DNA of 64,000 nucleotides from Mucilaginibacter limnophilus (GTDB taxonomy: Bacteria; Bacteroidota; Bacteroidia; Sphingobacteriales; Sphingobacteriaceae). Below the pieces are notes generated by a model. That model was not told the DNA's origin. It ran no database searches and saw only the letters and a program-made list of their open reading frames with translations. The DNA lies in the NCBI RefSeq assembly GCF_004005815.1, contig NZ_SACK01000001.1, positions 310,001 through 374,000 of the forward strand, given 5' to 3'. Positions 53,622 to 62,866 of this stretch are shown here, in pieces (within the stretch, counting starts at the first letter, position 1; each line of letters starts with the position of its first letter). Position numbers and translations under genes: made by a program.

Positions 53622-54526
53622 AAGGTGACATTCCAGATGATCACCCGCTTATCATCGCTAACAGATATGAGTTGATTATCGCCGTTCCATAGCAGTTTGT
53701 TGATAGACAACACATGGCCCGGTAGCCCTTTTTCACGGCTGATGATTTTGCGCAGTTTAAAGTTTTGCGCGTCCCATATCTTGATACTTTTATCCATGCT
53801 GGCGGTAGCAAAATAGGGAAGGGAAGGGTGAAAAGCAATATGGTTTACAGCAAACAAGTGGGCCGGAATATTTTGTGTTAGATTATAGCCATTGGTATCC
53901 CATATTTTTATCTGTGCGTCACGCGCTCCTGATGCCAGATAGCTGCCATCAGGAGCGAATTGTAATGAAAAGATTGACATGGTATGCCCCTGCAAAGTGG
54001 TTATATATCCATAGTCGTCCATGTCATATATCCTGATGCTGTTATCGCGGCAGCCAAAAGCGATATGCTTTTTTTGCAGCGATATGCTTATACAACGGAC
54101 AGTGTCATGCGATACCTGTATGGTGTGCAAAAGTTCCAGCGCCTCCATACTCCATACTGATACAGTGCCGTCTTCAGAAGCCACTAAAAGTTCTTTTTTA
54201 CCGCTGACAGACTTAATATCAAATATTGGTTTGGTATGCTGCTTTAATATTTTGATAACTTTTTGTTGGGTAAAATCAAAAACAGCCACGTCCCCTGTAC
54301 GGAGGCCTGCTATCAGATAAGGAAAATCTTCCGGACAATGTATAGCATAAACCGATGCCGGAACGGGAAACATCACCTTGATAAAACTCATGGTTTCAAG
54401 GCTCCATTCCACAACGCCTTTATCATTGCCGCCTGTAAACAAAATACCCGGCTTCTGTGAAAGCTCCGCAGTAAAAATAGGATTGCTGTGCCCGGTAAGT
54501 TCGGCTATATTTTCTACGGTAAGCAT
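53618..54526 (-). CDS. WD40 repeat protein
   Basis: A 302-residue seven-bladed beta-propeller scaffold. GH...WD units are visible, for example QGHTMSIFSLQFAPDGSYLA with AQIKIWDTNG, AHLFAVNHIAFHPSLPYFAT with KSIKIWDAQN, and SVDDK-type end KRVIIWNVTF. No catalytic domain or signal peptide. Partners are unknown. It is just downstream of hisIE, separated by an 18-bp hairpin, and overlaps convergent NlpC/P60 by 4 bp. Confidence 0.92.
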   Translation of the reverse strand: MLTVENIAELTGHSNPIFTAELSQKPGILFTGGNDKGVVEWSLETMSFIKVMFPVPASVYAIHCPEDFPYLIAGLRTGDVAVFDFTQQKVIKILKQHTKPIFDIKSVSGKKELLVASEDGTVSVWSMEALELLHTIQVSHDTVRCISISLQKKHIAFGCRDNSIRIYDMDDYGYITTLQGHTMSIFSLQFAPDGSYLASGARDAQIKIWDTNGYNLTQNIPAHLFAVNHIAFHPSLPYFATASMDKSIKIWDAQNFKLRKIISREKGLPGHVLSINKLLWNGDNQLISVSDDKRVIIWNVTF

Positions 54527-54545
54527 ATATTGTAGTTGATAGTCG

Positions 54546-54592
54546 ATAGACCATAGTCCATAGTAAAAGTGCTTCTATGGACTATGGTCTAT
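54546..54592. repeat. Word-type inverted repeat at the hisIE stop codon, perfect 18-bp arms
   Basis: ATAGACCATAGTCCATAG (54546-54563) and CTATGGACTATGGTCTAT (54575-54592), loop 11 nt. The hisIE stop TAG (54589-54591) is inside the right arm. It probably ends the his operon transcript. Confidence 0.85.
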
Positions 54593-55176
54593 TTATGTCT
54601 TCCTTCCAAATTTTTGGCAATTGTATCAAGCGTGAGGCCTTTTTCGCGCAGCAGAACCAACAAGTGAAACACCAAATCTGATGCCTCGTTTATTAAATCT
54701 GTCTCAGTTTCTGCAAGGGCGGCAATTACGGTTTCAACACCTTCTTCGCCAACCTTCTGGGCAATTTTGTTAAGGCCTTTGCCTCGTAGTTTATTAATGT
54801 ACGATCCTTCCTGAGGATTTACATACCTGTCGTTCACAATACGCTCAAGCTCGAGTATAAAGTTTTGATTGTACCCGGTTTTAAAACAGCTGCGTGAACC
54901 GGTGTGACAGGTTGGCCCATCGGCTTTTACCTTTATCAGCAAGGTGTCGTTGTCACAATCAATATGCATTTCCTGTACATGCAGGTAATTTTGACTGGTT
55001 TCACCCTTCGTCCACAAGCGCTGTTTTGAGCGAGAGTAGAAGGTTACAATGTTTTCCTGTACGGTTTTATCGTATGCTTCCCGGTTCATGTAACCAAGCA
55101 TCAGCACTTCAAGCGTTTGCGTGTCCTGTATTACTACAGGTATTAAACCGTCTGTTTTGTCGAAATCGATATTCAT
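54589..55176 (-). CDS. hisI: Bifunctional phosphoribosyl-AMP cyclohydrolase / phosphoribosyl-ATP pyrophosphatase HisIE
   Basis: Steps 2 and 3 of histidine synthesis on one 195-residue chain. The HisI part (about 1-105) has MLGYMNREAY, WTKGETSQNYLHVQEMHIDC with metal ligands DCDNDTLL, and GPTCHTGSRSCF. The HisE part (about 110-195) has LRGKGLNKIAQKVGEEGVET and EASDLVFHLLVLL. Last gene of the operon, 16 bp after hisF. Confidence 0.96.
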   Translation of the reverse strand: MNIDFDKTDGLIPVVIQDTQTLEVLMLGYMNREAYDKTVQENIVTFYSRSKQRLWTKGETSQNYLHVQEMHIDCDNDTLLIKVKADGPTCHTGSRSCFKTGYNQNFILELERIVNDRYVNPQEGSYINKLRGKGLNKIAQKVGEEGVETVIAALAETETDLINEASDLVFHLLVLLREKGLTLDTIAKNLEGRHK

Positions 55177-55192
55177 GGTTATTCAGTGCCGG

Positions 55193-55951
55193 TTACACCA
55201 GCCTTACTTCGATATTATTTTCTTTTAAAGTATTTTTCAAATCAGGTATCAATATCTCGCCGTAATGAAACACGGATGCTGCAAGTGCCGCGTCGACATT
55301 TGTTTTTTCAAAAACATCAACAAAATGCTGTACCGAACCTGCACCACCTGAAGCAATAACCGGGATATGCACAGCATGGTTAACTGTTTTTAACAGGGCG
55401 TTATCAAACCCGGCTTTTGTACCGTCGTGGTCCATTGAGGTTAGCAATATTTCACCAGCCCCACGGCTTTCGGCCTCCAGTATCCAGTCGAGCGTTTCCT
55501 TTTCTGTCGGTAGCCTGCCGCCGTTCAAATGTACGATGTTTTTACCGTCGATATTCCTTGTATCAACCGCTATCACTACAAACTGAACGCCAAAGGCTTT
55601 TGCCAGTTGATCAATCAACGCAGGGTTACGTACCGCTGCAGAGTTAATAGAAATCTTATCAGCACCGGCATTTAACAACGCATCTGCATCGGCAATTTCG
55701 TTAATGCCACCGCCAATGGTGAAGGGTATGTTTATTTGCCTGGCCACTGCCTTAACCAGTTCAACCATAGTTTTGCGGCGCTCAACAGTAGCGGTAATGT
55801 CCAGAAAAACCAGTTCATCAGCACCCTGTTGCGAGTAGTTCCAGGCCAGTTCAACCGGATCGCCGGCATCGCGCAAATCAACAAAGTTCACACCTTTAAC
55901 AGTGCGGCCGTCCTTTACGTCTAAACAGGGGATTATACGTTTCGATAGCAT
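55193..55951 (-). CDS. hisF: Imidazole glycerol phosphate synthase cyclase subunit HisF
   Basis: TIM barrel that uses ammonia from HisH to close the imidazole ring. The 252 residues start [20 protein letters not shown] with the catalytic Asp11. [29 protein letters not shown], the second catalytic Asp in [15 protein letters not shown] and [12 protein letters not shown] follow. Preceded by a 137-bp gap containing a REP-like element. Confidence 0.97.
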   Translation of the reverse strand: MLSKRIIPCLDVKDGRTVKGVNFVDLRDAGDPVELAWNYSQQGADELVFLDITATVERRKTMVELVKAVARQINIPFTIGGGINEIADADALLNAGADKISINSAAVRNPALIDQLAKAFGVQFVVIAVDTRNIDGKNIVHLNGGRLPTEKETLDWILEAESRGAGEILLTSMDHDGTKAGFDNALLKTVNHAVHIPVIASGGAGSVQHFVDVFEKTNVDAALAASVFHYGEILIPDLKNTLKENNIEVRLV

Positions 55952-55962
55952 TTTTTAAAGAT

Positions 55963-56045
55963 GTCATTGCGAGCGTAGCGCGGCAATCTCTCCAGGACAA
56001 GTATTGAGGCAAGCTTAAAGAGATTGCTTCGTACCTCGCAATGAC
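55963..56045. repeat. REP-like element, GTCATTGCGAGC family, inside the his operon
   Basis: GTCATTGCGAGCGTAGCGCG on the left, CTTCGTACCTCGCAATGAC on the right; about 83 bp between hisA and hisF. A diverged relative of 20390-20472. Confidence 0.8.
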
Positions 56046-56088
56046 GTTTTGAGTTACATAAATTGCCCCTTAGGGCCAGGGCTTCGTT

Positions 56089-56838
56089 TTATATCGACAT
56101 CAGCGCTTCCAGATTCCAGTGTTTTACATCTTCTACTGAAATATGCCCTTCATATATCGCTTTACCCACTACACATGATTCAACCTTCAGGCGGCTTAGT
56201 TTTTCAATATCGTCCATTGAGCTTATACCACCTGATGCAATAAGTTTTATAAAAGGGGAGTGGTCAAGCAATTTTGCATATAGTTCTACTCCCGCGCCGC
56301 CAAGTTTACCGTCTTTGTTGATATCGGTACATAAAAAGCGGAAGAAGCCGAGTGCCAGGCACTTGTCAACATAATCCATCAGTTTTATAGGGGAGCTTTC
56401 CATCCAGCCTGAATATTTTATTACTTCGTCAAGTACATCGATGGCGATAACTACCTGATCTGAACACTTATCACGTCCGCAAATTTCTTTGCTCAGGTCG
56501 AACAGAAAAGAAGGATTGGTGATGGCTTGTGTCCCAACAATAACACGATGTACGCCGGCATCAATCAACTCCTTTACCTTATCAATACTACGGATACCAC
56601 CGCCATACTGTATTTTCATATCAGTATTTTTGATCACATCAAACAGGTATTGCTGGTTAGAAAAGTCGTTTTTTGCGCCGTTAAGGTCAATTATATGTAT
56701 AAAATTAGTGCCGTTCGACTGGTACTTTTCAATCATTTCTTCCAAAGAAACGTCATACTCGGTTACTTGTCCGTAATCGCCTTCGCGAAGGCGGACAACT
56801 TTTTTGTCGAGAATGTCAATTGCGGGTATAATGTACAT
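56089..56838 (-). CDS. hisA: Phosphoribosylformimino-AICAR-phosphate isomerase HisA
   Basis: TIM-barrel isomerase of step 4. The 249 residues have the start IPAIDILDKKVVRLREGDYG (catalytic Asp8), IQYGGGIRSIDKVKELID and HRVIVGTQAITNP. The second-half Asp is in FLCTDINKDGKLGGAGVELY, then LIASGGISSMDDI. The second catalytic loop is a normal HisA, not PriA-type. Its ATG comes 5 bp after hisH. Confidence 0.96.
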   Translation of the reverse strand: MYIIPAIDILDKKVVRLREGDYGQVTEYDVSLEEMIEKYQSNGTNFIHIIDLNGAKNDFSNQQYLFDVIKNTDMKIQYGGGIRSIDKVKELIDAGVHRVIVGTQAITNPSFLFDLSKEICGRDKCSDQVVIAIDVLDEVIKYSGWMESSPIKLMDYVDKCLALGFFRFLCTDINKDGKLGGAGVELYAKLLDHSPFIKLIASGGISSMDDIEKLSRLKVESCVVGKAIYEGHISVEDVKHWNLEALMSI

Positions 56839-56843
56839 GTGTT

Positions 56844-57434
56844 TTATATGTTTGAAAAGTTAGTTAAAAGGGTTTCACCATAAACTCCTGATTTTTCGGG
56901 ATGAAACTGCACCCCGTAAAAATTATCAAGCCAAATTGATGCCGAAAATTTGTTTGTATATGTTGTTGACGATAAAGTATATGCTTCATCGTACTCAATA
57001 AAATATGAATGTACAAAGTAAAAGTGCGAACCGGGCGGAATATTTTCAAAAAGTTTGTTGTTCTTTTCCGGAAACACCTGGTTCCAGCCGGTGTGTGGTA
57101 CCTTAAATTCGGCGCTGTCTTTAAATCGCAGCGTTTTAACGGGTACTATATCTAACAGATTGGCATCGCCTTCTTCAGAATATGAAGTTAACAACTGCAT
57201 ACCCACGCAAATCCCCAATACAGGTTTATCAAGTACCTTTATTTTAGGCACCAGTCCGGTTTGCTCAAGCTTATGCATAGCAGCGCCCGCATGTCCAACC
57301 CCGGGGATAATATAGCGGTCATATTGTTCCAGATCAGCTTCAGTATGTACCATTCCATAGGCAATGCCCAGCCTGTCGAGCGTTGCTGTAAGCGAGAATA
57401 TATTGCCTGCGCCGTATCGTATTATGCCTATCAT
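56844..57434 (-). CDS. hisH: Imidazole glycerol phosphate synthase glutaminase subunit HisH
   Basis: Class I glutamine amidotransferase that feeds ammonia to HisF. The 196 residues contain the oxyanion region PGVGHAGAAM, the nucleophile Cys in VLGICVGMQLL (about residue 76), and the His/Glu of the triad in FYGVQFHPEKSGVYG. The substrate-contact SHFYFVHSYFIEY is normal. Separated from hisB by a 91-bp gap holding a word-type repeat. Confidence 0.97.
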   Translation of the reverse strand: MIGIIRYGAGNIFSLTATLDRLGIAYGMVHTEADLEQYDRYIIPGVGHAGAAMHKLEQTGLVPKIKVLDKPVLGICVGMQLLTSYSEEGDANLLDIVPVKTLRFKDSAEFKVPHTGWNQVFPEKNNKLFENIPPGSHFYFVHSYFIEYDEAYTLSSTTYTNKFSASIWLDNFYGVQFHPEKSGVYGETLLTNFSNI

Positions 57435-57448
57435 TCGTTTTGTTTAGA

Positions 57449-57517
57449 GTCAGGAATTAAGAATCAGGAATCAAGAAAGAAATTTTTAACCTTGGATCTT
57501 GATTCTTAACTCTTGCA
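57449..57517. repeat. Word-type inverted repeat between hisB and hisH
   Basis: GAATCAAGA (57468-57476) pairs with TCTTGATTC (57497-57505); flanks repeat GAATCAGGAATCAAGA and TTCTTAACTCTTG words. It lies within the operon. Confidence 0.55.
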
Positions 57518-57525
57518 TCTGCAGC

Positions 57526-58671
57526 TTAAAGTACTCCCTTTGTACTCGGTAAAACCATTTTATCAACGTCGCGCTTTACCGCCATTTTTATGGCTTTGGC
57601 AAAGGCTTTAAATATCGCCTCAATTTTATGGTGCTCGTTTATGCCTTCGGCTTTTATGTTAAGGTTGCATTTTGCGGCGTCGCTAAATGATTTAAAGAAG
57701 TGATAAAACATTTCTGTAGGTACATCACCCACTTTTTCGCGGTTAAACTCAGCCTCCCAAACAATCCAGTTACGGCCGCCAAAATCAATAGCAGCCTGTG
57801 CCAGGCAATCGTCCATAGGCAGGCAAAAACCGTACCGCTCAATACCTTTTTTGTTGCCTAAAGCTTCAGCGAATACTTCACCAAGGGCAATACCGGTATC
57901 TTCAATGGTGTGGTGCTCGTCGATATGCAGGTCGCCTTTGGCGTTTACCTCAAGGTCGATACTGCCATGGCGGGCAATCTGGTCGAGCATATGGTCAAAA
58001 AAATGCAGGCCTGTTGATACCTTTGCCTCGCCGGTGCCGTCAAGATTTATTTTTATATAAATGTCGGTTTCCTTTGTAGTACGGCGGTGCTCAACAACCC
58101 GCTGACCGAGTTTTAGGTATTCGTAAATATCTTTCCAGTCGGTTGTTTCAAGGGCGATGGTATCTTTTACTTCCTGCTGCCATGTGTCGTCGTTAAATTC
58201 CTTACCGCCAAGGTTGCTGTGATTATTTAGCCATAACGCTTTAGCCCCCAGATTTTTTGCCAGCAACACATCGTTCTTACGGTCGCCAATAACAAATGAA
58301 TTGGCAAGGTCGTACTTACTGGTATCGAAATATTGGGTAAGCATGCCTGTACCGGGCTTACGGGTTGGCGCATTATCAGCAGGAAATGTCTTATCGATAT
58401 ATACTGCCGAAAACTTTACACCTTCGTTTTCAAAAGTTTTCAGTACAAAATTATGTACAGGATAAAACTTTTCTGCCGGATGTACAGGAGTACCCAAACC
58501 GTCCTGGTTGGTAACCATTACCAGTTCATAATCAAGTTCGGCTATTTTAGGCAGATATAACAAAGCGCCGGGATAAAACTCCAGTTTCTCAAATGAATCC
58601 ACCTGTTCGTCGGCAGGTTCGCGCAGCATGGTACCATCACGGTCAATAAAAAGAACTTTTTGCAAACTCAT
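57526..58671 (-). CDS. hisB: Bifunctional histidinol-phosphatase / imidazoleglycerol-phosphate dehydratase HisB
   Basis: Steps 6 and 8. The 381 residues start with a HAD phosphatase (about 1-165: [40 protein letters not shown]). They continue with the manganese-dependent dehydratase (about 190-381: [49 protein letters not shown]). Its ATG overlaps the hisC stop as TAATG, so the pair is translationally coupled. Confidence 0.97.
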   Translation of the reverse strand: MSLQKVLFIDRDGTMLREPADEQVDSFEKLEFYPGALLYLPKIAELDYELVMVTNQDGLGTPVHPAEKFYPVHNFVLKTFENEGVKFSAVYIDKTFPADNAPTRKPGTGMLTQYFDTSKYDLANSFVIGDRKNDVLLAKNLGAKALWLNNHSNLGGKEFNDDTWQQEVKDTIALETTDWKDIYEYLKLGQRVVEHRRTTKETDIYIKINLDGTGEAKVSTGLHFFDHMLDQIARHGSIDLEVNAKGDLHIDEHHTIEDTGIALGEVFAEALGNKKGIERYGFCLPMDDCLAQAAIDFGGRNWIVWEAEFNREKVGDVPTEMFYHFFKSFSDAAKCNLNIKAEGINEHHKIEAIFKAFAKAIKMAVKRDVDKMVLPSTKGVL

Positions 58672-59717
58672 TATTTGTAGTTTTTTAAAGCGTCAATCAA
58701 TTTGTCATTTTCATCAGGTGTGCCTATGGTGATGCGCAGGCAGCCTTCGCACAGCTCCACCTTCGAGCGATCGCGCACAATAATGCCCTGCTCTACCAAA
58801 AAATTGTAAATATCCTTAGCACCGGTTGTTTTGACCAAAATAAAGTTAGCGTCAGAAGGGTAGATATCCAACACAAATTCAAGGTTTTTAAGCTGAAGTA
58901 CCAGTTTATCGCGCTGAGCAAGCGTTTCGCGTATCCAGCCGTTAACGGTATCAATATTGTTTAACGCCTCAAGTGCCAGTTGCTGGGACGCCTCGTTAAT
59001 GTTATACGGCGGCTTCACCTTATTCATCACTTCAATGATCTCTTCACTGGCAAATGCCATACCTACACGTAAAGCCGCAAGTCCCCAGGCTTTTGAAAGC
59101 GTTTGCAGTACCACAAGGTTGGCATATTCTGTCAATTCCTGTATAAAGCTTTTCTGACGACTGTAATTAATATACGCCTCATCCACAACCACAATCCCGT
59201 GGAAGTTTGCCAACAAGGTTTCAACATCCTCTCGGTTGATGGAATTACCGGTAGGGTTGTTTGGCGAACAGATGAAGATAAGCTTGGTACCCTCGTCAAT
59301 AGCTTCGGCAATACCTTCAAGATTGAGTTGGTAATCTTCAGTAAGTAATACCTTACGGGTTTCAATGTCGTTGATGTTAGCCGAAACCTCGTACATGCCA
59401 TATGTTGGCGGCACCAATATCACGTTATCAACACCCGGGTTACAAAATGCACGGAATATTACGTCGATAGCTTCGTCGCTGCCATTGCCTAAAAATATGT
59501 TACGCGGCGGTACACCTTTTATTTCACTAAGGCGCTTTTTTACCTTGTATTGCAGTGGGTCGGGATAACGGTTATAATCCGTATTCAGCGGCGAACCGAA
59601 GGCGTTTTCATTAGCATCTAAAAATATGCTGGCTTCACCCTTAAACTCGTCGCGTGCGGACGAATAAGGGACGAGGTTTTTGATGTTATTCCTTAATATT
59701 TTATTTATGTCGAACAT
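58671..59717 (-). CDS. hisC: Histidinol-phosphate aminotransferase HisC
   Basis: PLP enzyme of step 7. The 348 residues show the family start [20 protein letters not shown] with [27 protein letters not shown], the PLP contacts [15 protein letters not shown] and [14 protein letters not shown], the Schiff-base lysine in [20 protein letters not shown] and the Arg in [11 protein letters not shown] follow. It overlaps hisB by one base and lies 2 bp after the lipoprotein gene. Confidence 0.96.
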   Translation of the reverse strand: MFDINKILRNNIKNLVPYSSARDEFKGEASIFLDANENAFGSPLNTDYNRYPDPLQYKVKKRLSEIKGVPPRNIFLGNGSDEAIDVIFRAFCNPGVDNVILVPPTYGMYEVSANINDIETRKVLLTEDYQLNLEGIAEAIDEGTKLIFICSPNNPTGNSINREDVETLLANFHGIVVVDEAYINYSRQKSFIQELTEYANLVVLQTLSKAWGLAALRVGMAFASEEIIEVMNKVKPPYNINEASQQLALEALNNIDTVNGWIRETLAQRDKLVLQLKNLEFVLDIYPSDANFILVKTTGAKDIYNFLVEQGIIVRDRSKVELCEGCLRITIGTPDENDKLIDALKNYK

Positions 59718-59719
59718 AA

Positions 59720-60460
59720 TTAATTTAATAATTGAAAGTCATTGAAAGAAAACTTCCATGATTTATTTCCCCAGTCGAATATTACCTTCCTGTCTTTTTC
59801 AAACGGCGGATATATGTGTTCGTTATCATTCAAATCATTAGTGAACAGATTGCGGCTTACTGTTTTACCTGTTTCGGGATTGTAAACAGCAGCGTTAACA
59901 TTAAACAAGTTATCTGATTGTTTAATGTATTGCCAGAAGTATATCTTCTTATTGATAACATTAGGGGCAGACTTATAGCTATCAAAGCCTGTGATAGCAG
60001 TATCTAATAGATATCTCTTTTCTGTAGAAGATATTACATACTGATAAGGCCGTAGATATAAAATGCCTGGCGACGGCTGCTCGGTTTCAAAAGAATTTTT
60101 GCACTGAGTTAACATAAGATACAAATATTGGTTTGATTCAATTTCTTGCATGCCTATCCCTAAATGTATAGTATCAGTATTTTGCCCGTTTTGCTTCACT
60201 ATAGCATACAAACCTTCCATTGTACCACAGTTAAACCAACCCGTGTCAATTACACTGTACGTTGAATTTAACTTGTATGATTTAAAAGCTGCTTTTTGCG
60301 CTGCTGTTTTTAAAGAATCAGCTTTACGCAAAGAATCTCCGCTATCATTCGTCAGCTCATTAGTTGCAACCCCCGAATCAACTAACGAAGGTTTTTGTGA
60401 ACTTTTGCAGGCCACATGCAGCGATAAAAACAGACAAATTAAAAAATTCAGCTTTTTCAT
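59720..60460 (-). CDS. Putative lipoprotein inserted in the his operon
   Basis: A 246-residue protein from ATG 60460 (a non-ATG start four codons upstream would overlap hisD). The N-terminus MKKLNFLICLFLSLHVACKS is a lipoprotein signal with Cys18 or so after LHVA. The mature part begins Ser/Asp/Lys-rich and continues as a beta-rich domain (TIHLGIGMQEIESNQYLYLM). Unknown family. It sits between hisD and hisC with 2-4 bp gaps and is AT-rich, so it looks like an insertion into the operon or an unrecognised envelope gene. Confidence 0.65.
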   Translation of the reverse strand: MKKLNFLICLFLSLHVACKSSQKPSLVDSGVATNELTNDSGDSLRKADSLKTAAQKAAFKSYKLNSTYSVIDTGWFNCGTMEGLYAIVKQNGQNTDTIHLGIGMQEIESNQYLYLMLTQCKNSFETEQPSPGILYLRPYQYVISSTEKRYLLDTAITGFDSYKSAPNVINKKIYFWQYIKQSDNLFNVNAAVYNPETGKTVSRNLFTNDLNDNEHIYPPFEKDRKVIFDWGNKSWKFSFNDFQLLN

Positions 60461-60464
60461 ACTA

Positions 60465-61751
60465 CTAACCATTACTCCTCACCGCCACCGCGTTCGCATG
60501 CGCATGCAAGCCTTCCAATTCAGCCAGCGTTTGCACTGCCGGACCGATATTTTTCAAGCCATCCTCAGTGATATGCTGAAAGGTTATTTTCTTAACAAAC
60601 GAATCAACCGACACACCAGAATATGCCCTGGCATAGCTGCTTGTAGGCAGCGTATGGTTGGTGCCCGACGCATAGTCGCCGGCACTTTCAGGGGTGAGGT
60701 TTCCTAAAAATACCGAACCTGCATTGATAATGCTGCCGGTAATTTCCTGCCATTTATCAGTAGCCAGTATCAGGTGTTCGGGCGCATACTGGTTGCTAAA
60801 ATTCATGGCTTCGCCAAGATGATCTACCACTACAATGTATGAATTGTCAATAGCTTGCTGTGCAATCTCGGCCCGCGGTAATACAGCCAGTTGCCTTTCC
60901 ACCTCTTGAATTGCTTTGTTGGCAATTTCATTTGAAGTACATACCAAAACCGATTGGCTATCAATACCGTGTTCGGCTTGTGCCAGCAAGTCGGCAGCAA
61001 TGTATTTCGGATGGGCTGTTTCGTCGGCAATAACCAAAACTTCTGATGGGCCTGCAGGCATGTCAATAGCTGTAGCGGTGGTTGACTGTACTATGGTTTT
61101 GGCCTTGGTAACAAACTGGTTGCCCGGACCGAATATCTTATCAACCTTAACAATGCTTTCGGTACCGTAAGCCATGGCCGCGATGGCCTGCGCCCCGCCT
61201 GACAGGAATATCCTGTCGATACCCAACATCAATGCCACCTGCGCTATAAAAGCGTTCACCTTACCGTTTTTTTGCGGCGGAGAACATACGATGATCTCTT
61301 GGCAACCCGCAATTTTAGCCGGTATGCCCAGCATTAAAAAAGTGCTTGGTAGTACAGCTGTTCCACCGGGAATGTATAGCCCAACCTTTTCAATCGCCCT
61401 AAGTTCGCGCCAGCAGGTAACACCGGGCATGGTTTCAACCTTATCCTCAGCTTTAAGCTGTGTTTGGTGAAAGGTGTAGATGTTTTTATAGGCGGTTTCC
61501 AACGCTGCCTTTTGCGCAGGCGATACAGCCGCGGCTATTTCCTCAAGCTCAGTTTTATCAAGATAAAGCTTGTCCAGTTTTACTTTGTCAAATCTGTCGG
61601 CAAAATCAAACAAGGCTCGGTCGCCATGTTGCTGAACATTGGCTATCACTTCTTCAACAACAGCACGTATCTCGTTAGCCGGGTCAACATTACGCTGCAC
61701 CAGTTTCTGAATGTCCTGTTTGCTTAGTTCTGAATAGTTGTAAACAATCAT
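60465..61751 (-). CDS. hisD: Histidinol dehydrogenase HisD
   Basis: Zinc enzyme performing the last two oxidations to histidine. The 428 residues contain LPSTFLMLGIPAKIAGC, GGAQAIAAMAYGTESI, FGPGNQFVTKAKTIVQ and PAGPSEVLVIADETAHPKYI. The metal/catalytic region AEHGIDSQSVLV and the HisD signature around LTPESAGDYASGTNHTLPTS follow. The ATG is at the edge of a GC-box repeat that separates it from hisG. Confidence 0.97.
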   Translation of the reverse strand: MIVYNYSELSKQDIQKLVQRNVDPANEIRAVVEEVIANVQQHGDRALFDFADRFDKVKLDKLYLDKTELEEIAAAVSPAQKAALETAYKNIYTFHQTQLKAEDKVETMPGVTCWRELRAIEKVGLYIPGGTAVLPSTFLMLGIPAKIAGCQEIIVCSPPQKNGKVNAFIAQVALMLGIDRIFLSGGAQAIAAMAYGTESIVKVDKIFGPGNQFVTKAKTIVQSTTATAIDMPAGPSEVLVIADETAHPKYIAADLLAQAEHGIDSQSVLVCTSNEIANKAIQEVERQLAVLPRAEIAQQAIDNSYIVVVDHLGEAMNFSNQYAPEHLILATDKWQEITGSIINAGSVFLGNLTPESAGDYASGTNHTLPTSSYARAYSGVSVDSFVKKITFQHITEDGLKNIGPAVQTLAELEGLHAHANAVAVRSNG

Positions 61752-61860
61752 AATTACCCCCCAGCCCCCTAAAGGGGGAGTTTAATTTAATATAACCCAA
61801 ATTTACAATGTAAAAGTTACTCTTGCGGCGTAACTCCCCTTTAGGGGGTTTGGGGGATTA
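61752..61860 (-). repeat. GC-box inverted element between hisG and hisD, containing the hisG stop
   Basis: Left ACCCCCCAGCCCCCTAAAGG with GGGAGTT and right AACTCCCCTTTAGGGGGTTT with GGGGGATTA are imperfect complements, each itself palindromic. The hisG stop TAA (61858-61860) is the outermost triplet. Same class as 18779-18812, 18958-18990 and 51813-51845. Confidence 0.7.
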
Positions 61861-62709
61861 AAGTATTATCTTCTCTATCGGCATTACCACAATGCCTTGT
61901 GCGCCGGCCTGTTTCAGCTGACTAATGCGATCCCAAAAATCACGTTCGGGTATAACCGTGTGCACAGCCACCCAACCATCTTCGGCCAGGGGCACTACGC
62001 TCGGACTTTTAACACCCGGCAGCAGGGCAAGCACATCTTTAAGGTTTTCCTTTGGTGCGTTAAGCACTACATACTTAGTTTCCTTAGCACGAAGTACTGA
62101 TTGTATACGTTGTATCAACTCCTGAATTAAGTCGTCATTTTCGCTGCCTTCACGGCCAATCAGCACGGCTTCGCTATTCATTACATCTGCGAAAGCTTTC
62201 AAGCCGTTACTTTTCAAAGTGCCCCCGGTTGAAACCAAATCGCAAATGGCATCACTTAAACCCAAACCTGGTGATATCTCTACCGAACCCGAAATAGTAC
62301 GAATGTCCGACTCAATTTTGTGGCCGACAAGATATTTTTTTAGTATAACAGGATAGGTGGTGGCAATGGCTTTACCATTTAAGCCTGCCAAACTGCTGAT
62401 GTCGCTGTGGTTAGGTATCGCAATTTTTAACGAGCATTTGCCAAAACCAAGGCGCTGTAGATAAGATACTTTTACTTCGGTTTCCTGTATTACGTTTTCA
62501 CCTACAATGCCCAGGTCGGCTATGCCGTCCTGCACATATTCAGGTATATCATCATCGCGCAGAAAAAGTATTTCTAACGGAAAATTTGAAACCGGCGAGA
62601 TGAGCGAGCTTTTATAGTTTTCGAAATTTAAACCGCAGTTTTTTAGCAGTTCAACAGACTTCTCGTTGAGCCGACCCGATTTCTGGATCGCTATTTTTAG
62701 TGTTTTCAC
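61858..62709 (-). CDS. hisG: ATP phosphoribosyltransferase HisG (long form)
   Basis: First and feedback-controlled enzyme of histidine synthesis. The 283 residues are the long, regulatory-domain form that does not need HisZ. Motifs: LKIAIQKSGRLNEKSVELLK, DDIPEYVQDGIADLGIVGEN, and the PRPP loop ISGSVEISPGLGLSDAICDLVSTGGT (split here as SGSVEISPGLGL and ADAI-type). The C-terminal ACT-like domain (about 210-283) includes LPGVKSPSVVPLAEDGW. It starts with GTG at 62709, 61 bp after the leader peptide. Confidence 0.95.
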   Translation of the reverse strand: MKTLKIAIQKSGRLNEKSVELLKNCGLNFENYKSSLISPVSNFPLEILFLRDDDIPEYVQDGIADLGIVGENVIQETEVKVSYLQRLGFGKCSLKIAIPNHSDISSLAGLNGKAIATTYPVILKKYLVGHKIESDIRTISGSVEISPGLGLSDAICDLVSTGGTLKSNGLKAFADVMNSEAVLIGREGSENDDLIQELIQRIQSVLRAKETKYVVLNAPKENLKDVLALLPGVKSPSVVPLAEDGWVAVHTVIPERDFWDRISQLKQAGAQGIVVMPIEKIIL

Positions 62710-62770
62710 AAAGTTGTATTAAGGGTAAATAAATAAACGGGGTGGTTGTTATTTCACGTAGAAACATACA

Positions 62771-62833
62771 TTATCTTTTATCGCCGGGGTGGCGATGGTG
62801 CAGATGAAGATGATGTAGTGCTAAACCGTTCAT
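62771..62833 (-). CDS. hisL: His-rich leader peptide (attenuator) of the histidine operon
   Basis: A 20-codon frame ATG 62833 to TAA 62771: MNGLALHHLHLHHRHPGDKR. Six of the nine residues at positions 7-15 are histidine, codons CAT/CAC, which is what a ribosome-sensing his leader needs. It lies 61 bp upstream of hisG, behind a good promoter. A 6-bp hairpin ATCGCC-ACCCC-GGCGAT (62780-62796) overlaps its end, and TATAGT-loop-ACTATA (62841-62855) precedes its start. I see no classic U-rich terminator before hisG, so the mechanism (transcriptional or translational) is open. Confidence 0.8.
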   Translation of the reverse strand: MNGLALHHLHLHHRHPGDKR

Positions 62834-62866
62834 TATTTTGTATAGTAAAACTATAGAGTATGGGCG

